The notes under the pieces are model-generated. The model had not been told where the DNA came from. It made no database searches and worked only from the letters and a program-made list of their open reading frames with translations. Of a stretch of DNA of 64,000 nt, positions 12,301 through 32,611 are shown one piece after another (within the stretch, counting starts at the first letter, position 1; every line of letters begins with the position of its first letter). The stretch comes from Amyelois transitella. Taxonomy: Eukaryota; Arthropoda; Insecta; Lepidoptera; Pyralidae. Where the stretch lies: positions 2,517,501-2,581,500 of the forward strand of contig NC_083523.1 of the NCBI RefSeq assembly GCF_032362555.1. The letters run 5' to 3'. The translations under genes and the position numbers were made by a program.

Positions 12301-14102
12301 CGGATGACGTAAAATAAATATATTCTATTCCAAAGAAAATGCAAGACAAATAAGAATTTACATGGCTATGTTTAGCAAAATCATATGTACCACATTATGT
12401 TCTTTTATTACTAAGAATAAAAGCCGTTGATGATTTCAGGCTTTTTTTATTCAATAACAGATAAGGCATTCTAAATAAAGAAAAAATATTAATAAAGAAA
12501 AAGGAAAAGATGAACACATTCTGCCTTTATCACATTTTTAAGAGACATAAGGCAATGAATTGATAAATGGACAAGGTATTTCTTAAATCTCCATAACAGA
12601 TCAGATTTCAAATTTAACTGAACAGCAAAACTTACCAGCTATGACCAAGTCATCAGAGTATTTAAAAGATGATGAGAGCAGTTGATCAGCATCAAATGGT
12701 AGAGGTTCTATGGAGTCTCCACTGATGCTGTATAAAGTCCCCCGTAACGAGGGCACCAGACGGACCCATTTGCCTCCTGCTGAGAGCTAGATATAAAGAA
12801 AAAATTAAGAAAATAAAACATATTCCTCTATGGGCTGTTGGAGGGGTTAACCAGAGACATTTCAGTATGAATTGATAATAAAAAAAATTGCATAAAAATT
12901 TATATCTATTACAAAAAAGAGTTTGCAAAAAATGAAACATAAAAGTGTGCAGGGATTGTGGCAAGAGAAAAGTTGTAGTTTCTGCCTATCTCTCAAGAAG
13001 AGAGGATGTATAATTATGTCATGTTTATTATTTTATTTATACTTCATTGTACAAAATAAAATCTGTAAAGTATTACTCTAATAGTCCACTTATTGGTTTA
13101 CCATTATTACAACTTTGCCATACCACTCTCCCAAGGGAGTAAGAAAATTATGGAATGAATTATATTGTAATGTAAAATTTGCCATGTGGTTTAGCACCAG
13201 CACTTAAGAATAAAACTACTCTAAATCTTTCCCATGGCAGTTGTAAAAGGCCACTAAGGGAACGCTAATAAAGTTGGGATTTTTCTTGTAGGTGATGAAC
13301 TAAGAACCTGCCACTATTTGAATCTCAATTCCATCTTATGCGTTATCTACCCCATAAGGGATACAGACTATGTTTGTATGTAAAATTACCTCAACATGCT
13401 GTAAATTTGATGACAATAATGGTTGTGTCTGTAGGTCCCACACCTTGTTCCCTTCAGTGGTTGAGAAAGCGGTCAGAGTTCCATCTAATGTGCTGACTAT
13501 GACCAGGCTGTAACAATGAAGGCTAATCTTAAACACATAACTTATAGAGATGATTTTATTTGATTTTTTTGTATCCCACTACTGGGCAGAGGCCACCCTT
13601 CCTTCTTCTAGATTTTGATATGAAGCAGAATTTTGTATTCTACAGAGAAATATGTTGATTACATCTCTCAATCTCCTCCATGAGAAGATATTTTAGAAAT
13701 TAAAGAGAGAAGGATGCTGACATTTGGGACATATGGTCCAGAAAAAGGAAATAGGAAAACATGTCAAAACATGTTGCAACATGACTCGTTTCAAAAACTT
13801 TCAGCAAAAATTTGTAAAAAAGAATACAACAATTGTTTCAAAGATTGAAAACTAAAGCAAACAAAGTTTTGTTTACAATTTGTTACAAAAGTTTTCAACT
13901 TGCTCAGAAAGGCTGGGCGCTCCCTATGTAGCTTTGTTAATAGCCACTAAACTTACTCGTCTTGTACTGGAACGCCGTCTTTTACATGAGGATTACAAAA
14001 CGGCAGTCCTTGGACATTATCATCAGCTATGATATCCGAAGTTAAAATAGGAAGAACGACAAAACTAAGGATTACGAATTTATTGACCCACTTGGATAAC
14101 AT
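376..14102 (-). CDS. PEK: PERK/PEK, ER-stress eIF2-alpha kinase (3' part off window)
   Basis: Type I ER-membrane kinase that senses unfolded proteins and phosphorylates eIF2alpha. I placed 15 exons with GT-AG borders and continuous phase: 13957-14102, 13390-13507, 12636-12786, 10936-11113, 10104-10263, 8476-8619, 7523-7703, 6563-6716, 5784-5895, 4987-5177, 3953-4093, 3405-3563, 1915-2149, 1357-1524, 376-595, giving 819 codons so far. Residues 1-28 look like a signal peptide ([14 protein letters not shown] core). The lumenal domain carries PERK landmarks ([53 protein letters not shown]). The membrane segment is about 413-431. The kinase shows LGRGGFGVV (482-490), AIK lysine 505, NIVRYFNAW, a Ser-rich insert (about 560-690), [15 protein letters not shown] (768-775) and DFG (788-790). 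The C-lobe continues left of position 1. The introns are packed with retroposons. The acceptor at 2149/2150 has a weak pyrimidine tract and was chosen by phase. Confidence 0.95.
670..930 (+). mobile_element. SINE-like TATG-tailed retroposon, full length
   Basis: Reference-like copy. It opens GTGCCGTGTGGTTCCCGGCA (a small GTGCCG/CGGCAC hairpin), contains GGATGTCGTAAAAGGCGACT and GGCGATGGGCTAGCAACCTG, and ends CTGTCTACCCCGCAAAGGAT...ATGTATGTATGT. It lies in the PERK intron between its last two exons here. Confidence 0.85.
1104..1325. mobile_element. Two partial SINE-like copies, tail then body
   Basis: 1104-1195 is an inverted tail piece and about 1196-1325 a plus-strand body and tail piece. 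Confidence 0.65.
1765..1860 (-). mobile_element. SINE-like fragment (tail)
   Basis: Inverted tail (GTCATGTCTATATCCCTTAC) ending next to PERK exon 12's donor side. Confidence 0.65.
2287..2535 (+). mobile_element. SINE-like retroposon
   Basis: Nearly full-length copy with head GTGTGGTTCCAGGCACC and tail GACGTGACCAAATGTATGTA. Confidence 0.8.
2640..3370 (+). mobile_element. LINE 3' end (Jockey/CR1-like) in PERK intron
   Basis: The last codons of a LINE frame (about 2700-2962; [20 protein letters not shown], ending RRVS) resemble the C-terminus of the LINE at 63041-64000 in pattern. A 400-bp 3' UTR follows, ending in AATAAAGATTGATTTATT and ATTT repeats. Confidence 0.6.
4113..4375 (+). mobile_element. 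SINE-like retroposon
   Basis: Full-length copy. Its tail faces the tail of the next, inverted copy. Confidence 0.82.
4380..4580 (-). mobile_element. SINE-like retroposon, inverted
   Basis: It forms a tail-to-tail pair with 4113-4375, just before the PERK exon triplication. Confidence 0.78.
4640..5060 (-). repeat. Triplicated 3' half of PERK exon 10 (P-loop/AIK exon)
   Basis: Three direct copies with spacing of about 157 and 167 bp share GCATACTCCCTATGGTCGAT. The copy at 4987-5060 is the real exon end. The copy at about 4816-4905 keeps the same frame (coding ...[12 protein letters not shown]) and a GTGAG donor with few changes. The leftmost copy (about 4640-4738) is decayed. Each unit also carries about 75 bp of the intron after the donor. 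The copies lack the exon's 5' half and an acceptor, so they are not complete exons. Confidence 0.88.
5596..5745 (+). mobile_element. SINE-like fragment, 5' truncated
   Basis: Body and tail only, from TTAGGCGATGGGCTAGCAAC to TATGTATGTA, abutting the PERK transmembrane exon. Confidence 0.75.
5978..6241 (-). mobile_element. SINE-like retroposon
   Basis: Full-length diverged copy between PERK exons 8 and 9. Confidence 0.78.
6342..6520 (+). mobile_element. SINE-like retroposon with internal deletion
   Basis: The head is decayed, joining directly to GGCGACTAGGGGATAGGC; the tail ends TATATGTATGTATG. Confidence 0.65.
6762..6865 (+). mobile_element. LINE tail remnant
   Basis: Resembles the last 90 bases of the LINE at 54094-55708 (GCGAAAGAAGTATGCAGA, CTGCCTACCCCTC) and its TATG tail. 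Confidence 0.65.
6902..7160 (+). mobile_element. Decayed SINE-like head plus tRNA-SINE body piece
   Basis: GTGCCGTGTTCTCC... (6902-6990), then a piece with AAAGGTTGCGGAGGTCAGAC that also occurs near 10752, 48600 and 53440. Confidence 0.5.
7188..7443 (-). mobile_element. SINE-like retroposon, full length
   Basis: Well-kept inverted copy running from ACATACATATGGTCACGTCT to the head GTGCCGTATGGTTCCCGGCA. Confidence 0.85.
7748..7935 (+). mobile_element. SINE-like fragment
   Basis: The head is missing; it starts at GAACCACTCAATTATCCC and has lost most of its tail. Confidence 0.65.
7950..8090 (-). mobile_element. LINE tail remnant, inverted
   Basis: Contains ATCACGCCTCTTTTCCGGGA, the complement of the LINE 3' end. 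Confidence 0.6.
8186..8435 (+). mobile_element. SINE-like retroposon
   Basis: Nearly complete, close to consensus, between PERK exons 6 and 7. Confidence 0.83.
8895..9130 (+). mobile_element. SINE-like retroposon
   Basis: Head AGTTCCCGGCACCATTAG; the tail is cut after CTACTCCGCCAGAG. Confidence 0.75.
9140..9800. other. Intronic stretch, no exon found
   Basis: PERK intron 5 sequence that is relatively CpG-rich (for example TCCGTCCGCC, CGCGGCTTCGACGATG). A 102-codon plus-strand frame at 9364-9672 matches nothing I recognise and is antisense to PERK. It may be an old unclassified insertion. Confidence 0.4.
9812..10066 (+). mobile_element. SINE-like retroposon
   Basis: Full-length diverged copy that ends 38 bp from PERK exon 5. 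Confidence 0.8.
10353..10464. repeat. Fold-back element with AT-rich loop
   Basis: 19 perfect base pairs (10353-10371 with 10446-10464, containing TGTTTCCTAGG), extended by about 10 imperfect pairs, enclose an AT-rich loop. It lies in PERK intron 4. Confidence 0.85.
10600..10690 (-). mobile_element. tRNA-derived SINE head
   Basis: On the minus strand, TGTGGCACAGCGGTAGTGCG resembles an A box and GGGTGCGAATCCCC a B box. It is a SINE rather than a functional tRNA, since no full cloverleaf closes. Confidence 0.6.
10740..10880 (+). mobile_element. SINE body fragment
   Basis: Shares AAAGGTTGCGGAGGTCA and AAAACCTGACTCACCCAATC with fragments near 7020, 48550 (inverted), 53440 and 56385. Confidence 0.5.
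11465..11525 (+). mobile_element. SINE-like tail fragment
   Basis: TTTTCAAGACTATTGGCTCT...ATATAGACGTGATCATA only. Confidence 0.6.
12940..13025 (+). mobile_element. LINE tail remnant
   Basis: AGGGATTGTGGCAAGAGAAA...CTGCCTATC aligns with the LINE C-terminus and tail. Confidence 0.45.
13180..13382 (+). mobile_element. SINE-like retroposon, diverged
   Basis: Head GCCATGTGGTTTAGCACC; the tail runs to the edge of PERK exon 2. Confidence 0.7.
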
Positions 14103-14505
14103 ATTAGTGGTCTTAAAAGATAAAAGCACATGATAAAACCGATTAATCGGCGTTTGTTTATCCTATTACGAAATATTTTTAAAAATTTCAGCCCTGGAAC
14201 AAGTTTCGGCAAAGAAAACACACACAAACAAGACCACGTCAGAACTTCAACTGTCAGTCAAAGGTTATATTATCTGTCAGCTGTTAGTCAATTCATGTAA
14301 AGGCTGTCAACGTCAACTGTTACAACCTATTTTAAAAACTATAATCGAGGCCATGATGTTTATATGATTTCTAGTCATTGGAAAATTAATGGTTTTAAAA
14401 ATTTTATGGCAATACCTACTCAATTTAGTTAATTAAACAAAACCCCGTAAATGCCGATCCGCATTGGACCAATGAGTAAATGGCTAAATTAGAGCGAAAG
14501 TTGTC

Positions 14506-14630
14506 TTAAGAAATAGTCATATAAAAACGATGCACATACTGAGAAAATTCATTTAAACTTACTTCTTTTTTTCAGCTTGATGTCTGTTGTACGTTCCTAA
14601 AGTCATTTTGTTTTAGAGTGGAATGTGGGT
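14506..14630 (-). repeat. Perfect inverted copy of ZCCHC10 exon 1 region
   Basis: These 125 bases are the exact reverse complement of 15313-15437, with no mismatch found on reading both arms. The copied segment holds ZCCHC10 5' UTR, the start ATG (minus strand, 14606-14604), all 44 coding bases of exon 1, the GTAAGT donor (at 14562) and about 57 bases of intron 1. Because intron sequence is included, it did not come from spliced mRNA. It ends 5 bases before a truncated LINE tail, and both lie inside one 6-bp target-site duplication. Confidence 0.95.
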
Positions 14631-14635
14631 GAATT

Positions 14636-14951
14636 ATAGAAAAGGGTATGTTAAGATGGTTCGGTCATGTGGAGAGGATGAAAGCAGGTTGACTAAGCAG
14701 ATATACAAGGAGAGTGTGGAGGGAAAGGTCGGAGTGGGAAGACCTAGACGAACGTATCTTGATCAAATTAAGGACGTCCTGGTAAAGGGTCAGGTCAAAA
14801 GTACCCGAAACCGCCGAGCTTGTATGAAGAGAGTTATGAATGTGGACGAAGCGAAAGAAGTATGCAGAGATCGTGGCAAGTGGAAAGAGGTAGTCTCTGC
14901 CTACCCCTCCGGGAAAGAGGCGTGATTTTATGTATGTATGTATGTATGTAT
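14636..14951 (+). mobile_element. 5'-truncated LINE tail (same family as 54094-55708)
   Basis: This matches 55389-55708 essentially base for base, except that 4 bases are missing near 14677 (GATGAAAGC against GATGAATGAAAGC). It ends in five TATG-type units. The open frame encodes only the LINE C-terminus (GRPRRTYLDQI, AYPSGKEA). The flanking GTTGTC occurs at 14500-14505, left of the inverted ZCCHC10 copy, and again at 14952-14957 after the tail, so both pieces appear to have been inserted together. Confidence 0.9.
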
Positions 14952-15336
14952 GTTGTCTGGCAAACCGAATGATGTCGGACATAAAATGCCGCGGTATTTG
15001 TTACTATATATTAATTTGGAAACGGGTGTTTAATTATAACTAAATTAAGATACCATTTCCATTCAGTTTTATTTTAATTCCGAGCTACTTTTATCCAGGC
15101 CCAGAAATAAATAAACAAAAAAGTTTTGTCAACTGTACTGTCATATGTCAATGTCAATTCAATAAATATTTCTGCTTCATTCATGCCTCGTTCGAGTTTT
15201 CGCTAAACAATTTACCTACTTACTTCGCTCCTCTGTTTGTAATTTTATCATTCGTTTGCAAGCAGGCTTTGTAAGAGCTTCAAATTAAGTGAATTTTATT
15301 GTTTCTAAGTGTACCCACATTCCACTCTAAAACAAA

Positions 15337-16436
<1,100 letters not shown>

Positions 16437-17587
16437 TGTGGCACTCCTTAGTTTTTTAGGTATAGTTTTATTGGGCAAAGGTTTTTGTTGATGAAGTTTA
16501 ATTATATTTTAATATTAAAAAACGTAATAATATAAAACTTATTATGTCACTAGTAATTAAATAGGTAGAAATCTTTCCAAATTCCTGAATATAATTTTTA
16601 AGCATCTACCAAACAAGGCCTTCTACAGGCACTCCATTGGCAGCTTGAGTTGAAAAGTTGAATAGGTACAGAGAGAAATTGGATAATTCTTTATTAAAAT
16701 TTGTAAAAAGTTCCCATTGATTGTTTAAAAATGTAATAGCTGATGTTGCTTGAAATATGATTTAACAAAAACCTTTGTCGAGATTTTATGATATGAATAT
16801 TGTAAGTGCCGGTAAATGCTGGTCATTTTAAACAGTAAATTAAATTATTTTTAAATGTAAAAGTGAGTTTGTAGGTTTATTTTATGTTCGTTTTGTGTGT
16901 TAATTTCATGTCACAGGAGTATATATGTTTTCGAGATATTATTTTATTCTTTCATCAATGAATAGTATAATATTGTTTAAGATCTCATTGTTTTAATATT
17001 GATATTTTTGTGAGTACTAATATTCCTGTGGTATCTAATACTATTAATTACCTAATGTTGTATTTGTTACCTGACTACTGATAAACAATTAAATTGTGAA
17101 ATCAATTAATTCTAGTTAGTTTTAATAAGGTTCGCCGGCCGTAAAGGAGGGGGACATATCTTGGCTTGAATATCCAGAAATGTCATGTTAAGAACAAGAT
17201 GTCTGAAAACTGACCCCAGTTTTACTAAGATTGTTGATTTGAATTTGTTTATTGGTAAGAGGGTAATTTTATAAAATGTTTAACTTTAATATAACCTTAA
17301 ATATATGAATGTAATCTTATATGTAAGACACATTGGATGAGTTTTAAATATTGACATTATTAGAAGTTTAGAATGCTTTGTAAAGTCGCAAATTGATATT
17401 TTAATTTTTCCATTGTAATTATAAGTCTTAGGCTTCAACAATATTACCGAATTCAATGTTGTAAATGAGTCATATTTCATAGAAATGTAGTTTTAAGACT
17501 TTGTAAAAAAATGGAAATATCTTTTGCATGTAGTGTAGTTTTGTGGTTTATCTACTAGATGTCATTCAAGGAATTTATAAAAAAAGA

Positions 17588-17593
17588 AATAAA
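17588..17593 (+). terminator. ZCCHC10 poly(A) signal AATAAA
   Basis: Canonical AATAAA about 1.15 kb after the ZCCHC10 stop, followed by a T-rich stretch (TTTGTTTCTTTATT). It is the most plausible 3' end before the MCM2 3' UTR begins on the other strand. Confidence 0.55.
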
Positions 17594-18032
17594 ACAGTTT
17601 TTATGTAATGGAACATATTTGTTTCTTTATTACATAATTTAAAAGTTATACAAAAATAGACAATTATTTGAGATTATAATGAATGTGAGATTGACACTTG
17701 ATAATAATTATATGGAAATAGTGACATATTCAGGTACAACAATACAAGTCCCGGATACTTATGTGTGCAGTATTCATCAATTTGAATAACTGTTTGATTT
17801 TAAATTCACTTCTGAAATTCTTAGATCTTGCAGGTTTTAAAACGTTAAACTTAATATTTGAACTTGTATGATTTTTTTTAAACAAGAAACAAAACTTTTC
17901 CACAGGTTCAAAGTTATTAACTAAAAAAGACAAAATTACAAAACTTAAAACAACACGAAAGGTGGGGTTCCTTAATAATAATACCTAATTAGATTGTACT
18001 CTAAATTAAATTGTACAGAAACTATAACAAAA

Positions 18033-18038
18033 TTTATT
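18033..18038 (-). terminator. MCM2 poly(A) signal AATAAA
   Basis: AATAAA on the minus strand, about 205 bp after the MCM2 stop codon. Other minus-strand AATAAA motifs near 17.63 kb are possible alternatives. Confidence 0.45.
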
Positions 18039-18243
18039 CAGAAATGCTGTAATTTTAATTAGTATTGAAATTCTGTAATTGTGATTTGTACTTAAATTGT
18101 ACTTATATGTATATGATCTTTAGGAGATTTACAAGAGTCGATCACTCAAGACTACAGAGCAAAAAACGTCACCCTAATGGGCTTCAATGCTCTGTGCGCA
18201 AATAGATTGAAGAGTTTACGTTACCATTGTAATAAAACAATAA

Positions 18244-28370
<10,127 letters not shown>

Positions 28371-28918
28371 TGTGTTTTGTTATTTATTATTTTTTTCTTG
28401 ATACAACCGTTTAACAAAACTGGTATAATATAATGTATTATATCAAATTCAAACAAAGTATAACATTACATATATTCATTCCTCCGATTTTTGAGTCTCG
28501 GTTTTTTTATCTGACAAAACAAAAATCATCAAAAATGCGCGCGAAACTGAACAGCTGTCAAACACATGTCAATTTATTGATATTGACAGAAAAGTGTCTT
28601 TTGCTTTAGCTGTTGTCTTGGTTGGGGACTCGTGGAGGTGGAATTGTTTCTATTGTACTTTTTATTAAAACTCTGGAAAGTTACAGTTAAACGTAATTTA
28701 TTTATTACGCTTTCTATTTATCTGTGTCCTAAACTAATTAACAAACTGAAAATTTACGAGCTTTTTAAATAGTTTTGTTCACGTGAAGAAAATACGTGAA
28801 ACAAAACGTTTATAACCTCAAAATCAATGAAAGAAACTTCAAAATATGTATTAGTTCTTTTGACATTTTTATGTCGTAATGACCCTAGTTATTTCGTTGT
28901 TTTATTTAATTATAAAAA
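28371..28918. promoter_or_regulatory. Divergent promoter region MCM2 / PAM16
   Basis: 548 bp separate the two start codons and no other gene or clear repeat lies between. It must hold both 5' UTRs and promoters. No TATA box was assigned. Confidence 0.6.
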
Positions 28919-29299
28919 ATGGCTAAATATATAGCGCAAATAATAGTATTGGGAGCTCAAGTAGTTGGTCGGGCTTTTGCAAGAGCCTTGAAGCAAGAAA
29001 TTGCTGCGTCTCAAGAGGCTGCTAAACGCGCCGGCGGTGGAGCACAGGGTACCAGGAGAGCTGCTGCAAACGCTTCTACAGGGCTCACATTAGAAGAAGC
29101 CATGCAGATATTAAATGTAGATAAATTAGACAATGAAGAAATCAAGAGAAAATACGAACACTTGTTCTCTATGAATGACAAATCAAAAGGTGGTTCATTT
29201 TATTTACAATCAAAAATTGTTAGAGCCAAAGAAAGAATAGATGTCGAATTCAAGGAAAAGGTGGATCAAAGTCCAAAAGAGCCGAAGGATACATCGTGA
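28919..29299 (+). CDS. Pam16: PAM16/Magmas (TIM16), mitochondrial import motor subunit
   Basis: Single-exon frame of 126 residues. The family protein sits on the matrix side of the TIM23 translocase and binds PAM18 to restrain Hsp70 stimulation. The sequence shows the family pattern in order: a hydrophobic N-terminus [20 protein letters not shown], an Ala/Gly-rich linker (about 30-58), then the degenerate J-like domain with [15 protein letters not shown], and [18 protein letters not shown]. There is no HPD motif, as expected for PAM16 and unlike PAM18. The length is typical. The start is the first ATG, in a good context (AAAATGGC). The gene is head-to-head with MCM2 and tail-to-tail with TMEM169. 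It is called blp (black pearl) in Drosophila. Confidence 0.96.
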   Translation: MAKYIAQIIVLGAQVVGRAFARALKQEIAASQEAAKRAGGGAQGTRRAAANASTGLTLEEAMQILNVDKLDNEEIKRKYEHLFSMNDKSKGGSFYLQSKIVRAKERIDVEFKEKVDQSPKEPKDTS

Positions 29300-29429
29300 A
29301 ATAGAAAATGAATTAGTTATACAATTGAATCATAGTTATGGCGTTACGGAAACAAGTTGATTTTTGTAAAATATTTTATTGCGTAGAAAATGCATACCAC
29401 AATAGTGACTAGAATACATCAGTCTTCAT

Positions 29430-29435
29430 AATAAA
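29430..29435 (+). terminator. PAM16 poly(A) signal AATAAA
   Basis: AATAAA 131 bp after the PAM16 stop. A second AATAAA on the plus strand lies near 29513. The first is the likelier site. Confidence 0.5.
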
Positions 29436-29707
29436 GAATGTTACTAATGAAAATTTCTACAAATAATTTAGGTATAATGTTTTGCTAAAGCAGAATCTTG
29501 TTATAGTTACAAATAAATTTTGCTAAGCAGAGAACTGCTTTTTACTGCTGCTTTGTTCCCTGAAAGCTATTGGAAATATTGGATTTGTTATACATAAAAT
29601 GGTTTCACTTTCATATGAGTTACCATTAATGCACTCTATATATCATTTAATAAGATTTTTGAAATAGACTTTTACACAACAAATTTTGTTTAACTTCTCA
29701 CATAAAA

Positions 29708-29713
29708 TTTATT
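29708..29713 (-). terminator. TMEM169 poly(A) signal AATAAA
   Basis: Minus-strand AATAAA about 840 bp after the TMEM169 stop. The intervening 29714-30553 is AT-rich and shows no gene or family repeat, consistent with a long 3' UTR. Confidence 0.4.
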
Positions 29714-30553
29714 GATCACAATTGAATTGGTAAAGAAAAAAAAATATGCTCAACAGCACTTTTAAATACTTGCACTTAATTTGTGCGCCATTGTATAAAT
29801 TAATTGATAATAAAGTTATTATGACTAGAAAAATATTGAATGGAATGGACAAATAGGTACTGGAAGAATAAATTTAGGAAGATTAATATTAGTAAGACTT
29901 AACCACGAAAACCTAACTTTGCGTGTTTAACTTAACACAAAAAGATCACATTACAAACACTTATTTTTTGAGCTTTTCAAATACAAGTTACTCAAATATC
30001 TTTAAAGCAAATGCAATTTAATTTTACTTATGCTGGAAACCTTACAAAATTCTCATTTCCACATCAAGGGATTTAAAAACTTTGCTAATTATATTTTGTC
30101 TACATTACATATTGATACAAACATTTGTATACCATACTAACAATTGTAAAATACAGTAAATTTTGATCCAATATGCCAATTTTTGAGCATTTATATTTCT
30201 AAATTCAACTCAATACATTGTTGATTATTATTATATAAAGATTATATGTCTTACATAACACACAGATTAATGATCACACAAAGGTATACATTACTTGACA
30301 ATGTTTTAAATTGTCTTATCAGTCAATTACTCCTAATTACTATAATATTTTCAGATCAATGATATGATTCCTAAGAATAAAATAAAGCTATTCACTAGTA
30401 GAAAATTATCCATAAGTTATTCGATGCAAGGATTTTTTCTGCTAATGTATATGCTTTACACACCAAAACTCACATTAATGCTTTCTATGTTAATGGCAGT
30501 ATATCATATGCCAATTATATGGCAATAAATTAAAACACCAATTTATAAATTAT

Positions 30554-32280
30554 CTAAGTTGGCTTGACATCCATCAGAACTACAACCTCATACGGACTGC
30601 ATTCTGACAAACCCAAAGTACTACAGAGCCATCCGTAAAAACCTTTTTCAAAATCACAAACATCTTTCCACCAATTGGCCCCACTGAATGTTAGCTGCAC
30701 AATACCAGCATACAGCCCTAATCCAACAGTAAAAAGTACTATCAAAAATGGATATAGTAATATAACAATCGGAGCCAAGAATACTTTCTTTACACAGCTC
30801 AAATTCTCAGTCACATGTGTAAATATGTTATACCAAGCCAGAGTTCCTATGTAGAAAGAATAAATAGCAGATATGAATGCTACGATGGGAATACAGAACA
30901 AGCTGAACAAAAATATATGTGGCCCATTGTACAGCGAGCACTTGGATATATCCATCTTGTTATATTCCTCAGCAACTATGGCTGCCTCAATAATTTCTAG
31001 CTCCTCTCTAGAAATGTTTAATTTAACATCAACATTTTGTCCCTTTTTCTTTCCTCTTTTGATCGTTCCAGTCATTGTCAAGTATCCATCTTTAGAATTG
31101 TCCGTGAGAGAACATTCAGGTGAAATTGAACCCTCTGATTCAATACGTAAAGCAGTGATTTCTGTATCAGTGTTTTCAGATTCAACAATCCCAGGGACAA
31201 TATTGACTCTCTTTTTCCTTTTAGTACTATTTTTAAGGCTGTCTGTGAGAGGTCCCATTTCAAAACTGTTCTCAGATTGAGTTTGAGACAAGCTGTTTGG
31301 TGTAGCCGAGGAGCTTTCATTGTTATCATTCAGAATTCGGCAGCCTCTTGGCAAATCATTATCCTCTCTAAGGTCACCATGGCTTGAACAAGCATCAGAT
31401 GAATTTTCGTATATAGGAGACAAATCAATGATTTCTCGGCTGCTATGGATGTTAGACAGTGGTTGGTATCCATTTTTTTGTGTGTTCTTTTGATTTTCAT
31501 TATCATTTTGCTCATTATCTTCATCATGGACATCAGTGATGATGGGAAGGTTTATTTTCATATTAGATTTCAGTCCCTCCATAGTGGAATGTATGATGCC
31601 ATTGACAACATGTTCTGATACTGGCGAAAGGCCGTTTTTGTATTTGGTTTCTGTTTCTGTTGCTCCCTGAAACAAACAAATCTTTTACGATAATTTGTGA
31701 AGTGGTATTATACTTCACCTGTTTCCCTAAAACAAATTTCATCTCCAATACCTAAACATATATCCAACCTGTCACTATTTGAATCTCAATTCTTTCTTCA
31801 AGTAAAATAGCTGAACATGGCCCATCAGTCTTTTTAAGACTGTTGGTTTTTTCTACTCCGCAAGGGTTATAGTCGTGATTATATGTATGTTGATTCCAAA
31901 TTATAATTAAATTCAGGGGTACATTGGTTTGGTTCCATAGAATTTATGATTGTATACATTTGGCCTAGGCTCTTGTGCAATTAATAAATATATCCGGAAC
32001 TGCAATTTGACAAATAAGTATTAAGAATCTATAAAACCATCGCAATAGTTGCTAGATTAGAATAGGGGCCTACAACTAGTATCAAGGCTATGCCGTGTAG
32101 TCTTGGGCACATAAACGAGAGAGATATACAATTTGATATTTTGAATGAATTGACAAATAAAGACATAATAAAACAAACCTGAACACATATTACGTGATCT
32201 ACATGGTTGGCTACATTGCTTTTCTTTTGGCCGTTTCGCTTCTTCGGCAATATAAATATTGGCTGCTCAACTTGTGCCAT
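30554..32280 (-). CDS. TMEM169: TMEM169-family membrane protein
   Basis: Two exons (32179-32280 and 30554-31666), phase 0, give a complete 404-residue protein. The first 250 or so residues are polar and Ser/Asn/Glu-rich and probably disordered. A conserved block follows, YLTMTGTIKRGKKKGQNVDV, then ISREELEIIE. Two hydrophobic helices lie at about 284-307 (HIFLFSLFCIPIVAFISAIY core) and 329-356 (VFLAPIVILLYPFLIVLF core), with GTLAWYNIF between them. The end carries EKGFYGWLCSTLGL and ECSPY. These are the hallmarks of animal TMEM169, a family of unknown biochemical role. The ATG in exon 1 is the first of its frame. A SINE-like tail lies in the intron. The gene is divergent from the dehydrogenase at 32612. 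Confidence 0.9.
31766..31892 (+). mobile_element. SINE-like tail fragment in TMEM169 intron
   Basis: ACCTGTCACTATTTGAATCT to GATTATATGTATGT. Confidence 0.7.
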
Positions 32281-32611
32281 ATCAACAAGTCCAGTATCTC
32301 GTTTGCAATAATGAAAATCCTTTTAAACTTCTGGGAGAAACACAATTTGTACTTATTTAACTAACTTAAATCTATGTGAATCCGTAAAATCACAACACAA
32401 AATCTGCCAGTTCCGCCATGAATCAAACCACAAAGAAACAAAGTGGGAGTTTTGCCAAAATTTGACAGTTGTCAGATTGTCACAGTCACTTGAGTCACTG
32501 CGGTAAAATAAGTGATTTATCATTCAAGTTTTAAGATAACCTATAAATTAAAAGGATTTATTTAATTAAAAATACGTTGTCTATCTTAGATAACTCTTTC
32601 AGACCTTTGAC
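32281..32611. promoter_or_regulatory. Divergent promoter region TMEM169 / HSD17B10-like
   Basis: Only 331 bp separate the two start codons, so the promoters are shared or overlapping. No repeat or other frame is seen in it. Confidence 0.6.

Larger units (their letters stand above)
14103..15336. promoter_or_regulatory. Intergenic region between PERK and ZCCHC10 starts
   Basis: The two genes are divergent, so both promoters must lie in these 1.23 kb. About 450 bp of it is the chimeric inverted-copy plus LINE insertion. No TATA box is assigned with confidence. Confidence 0.5.
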
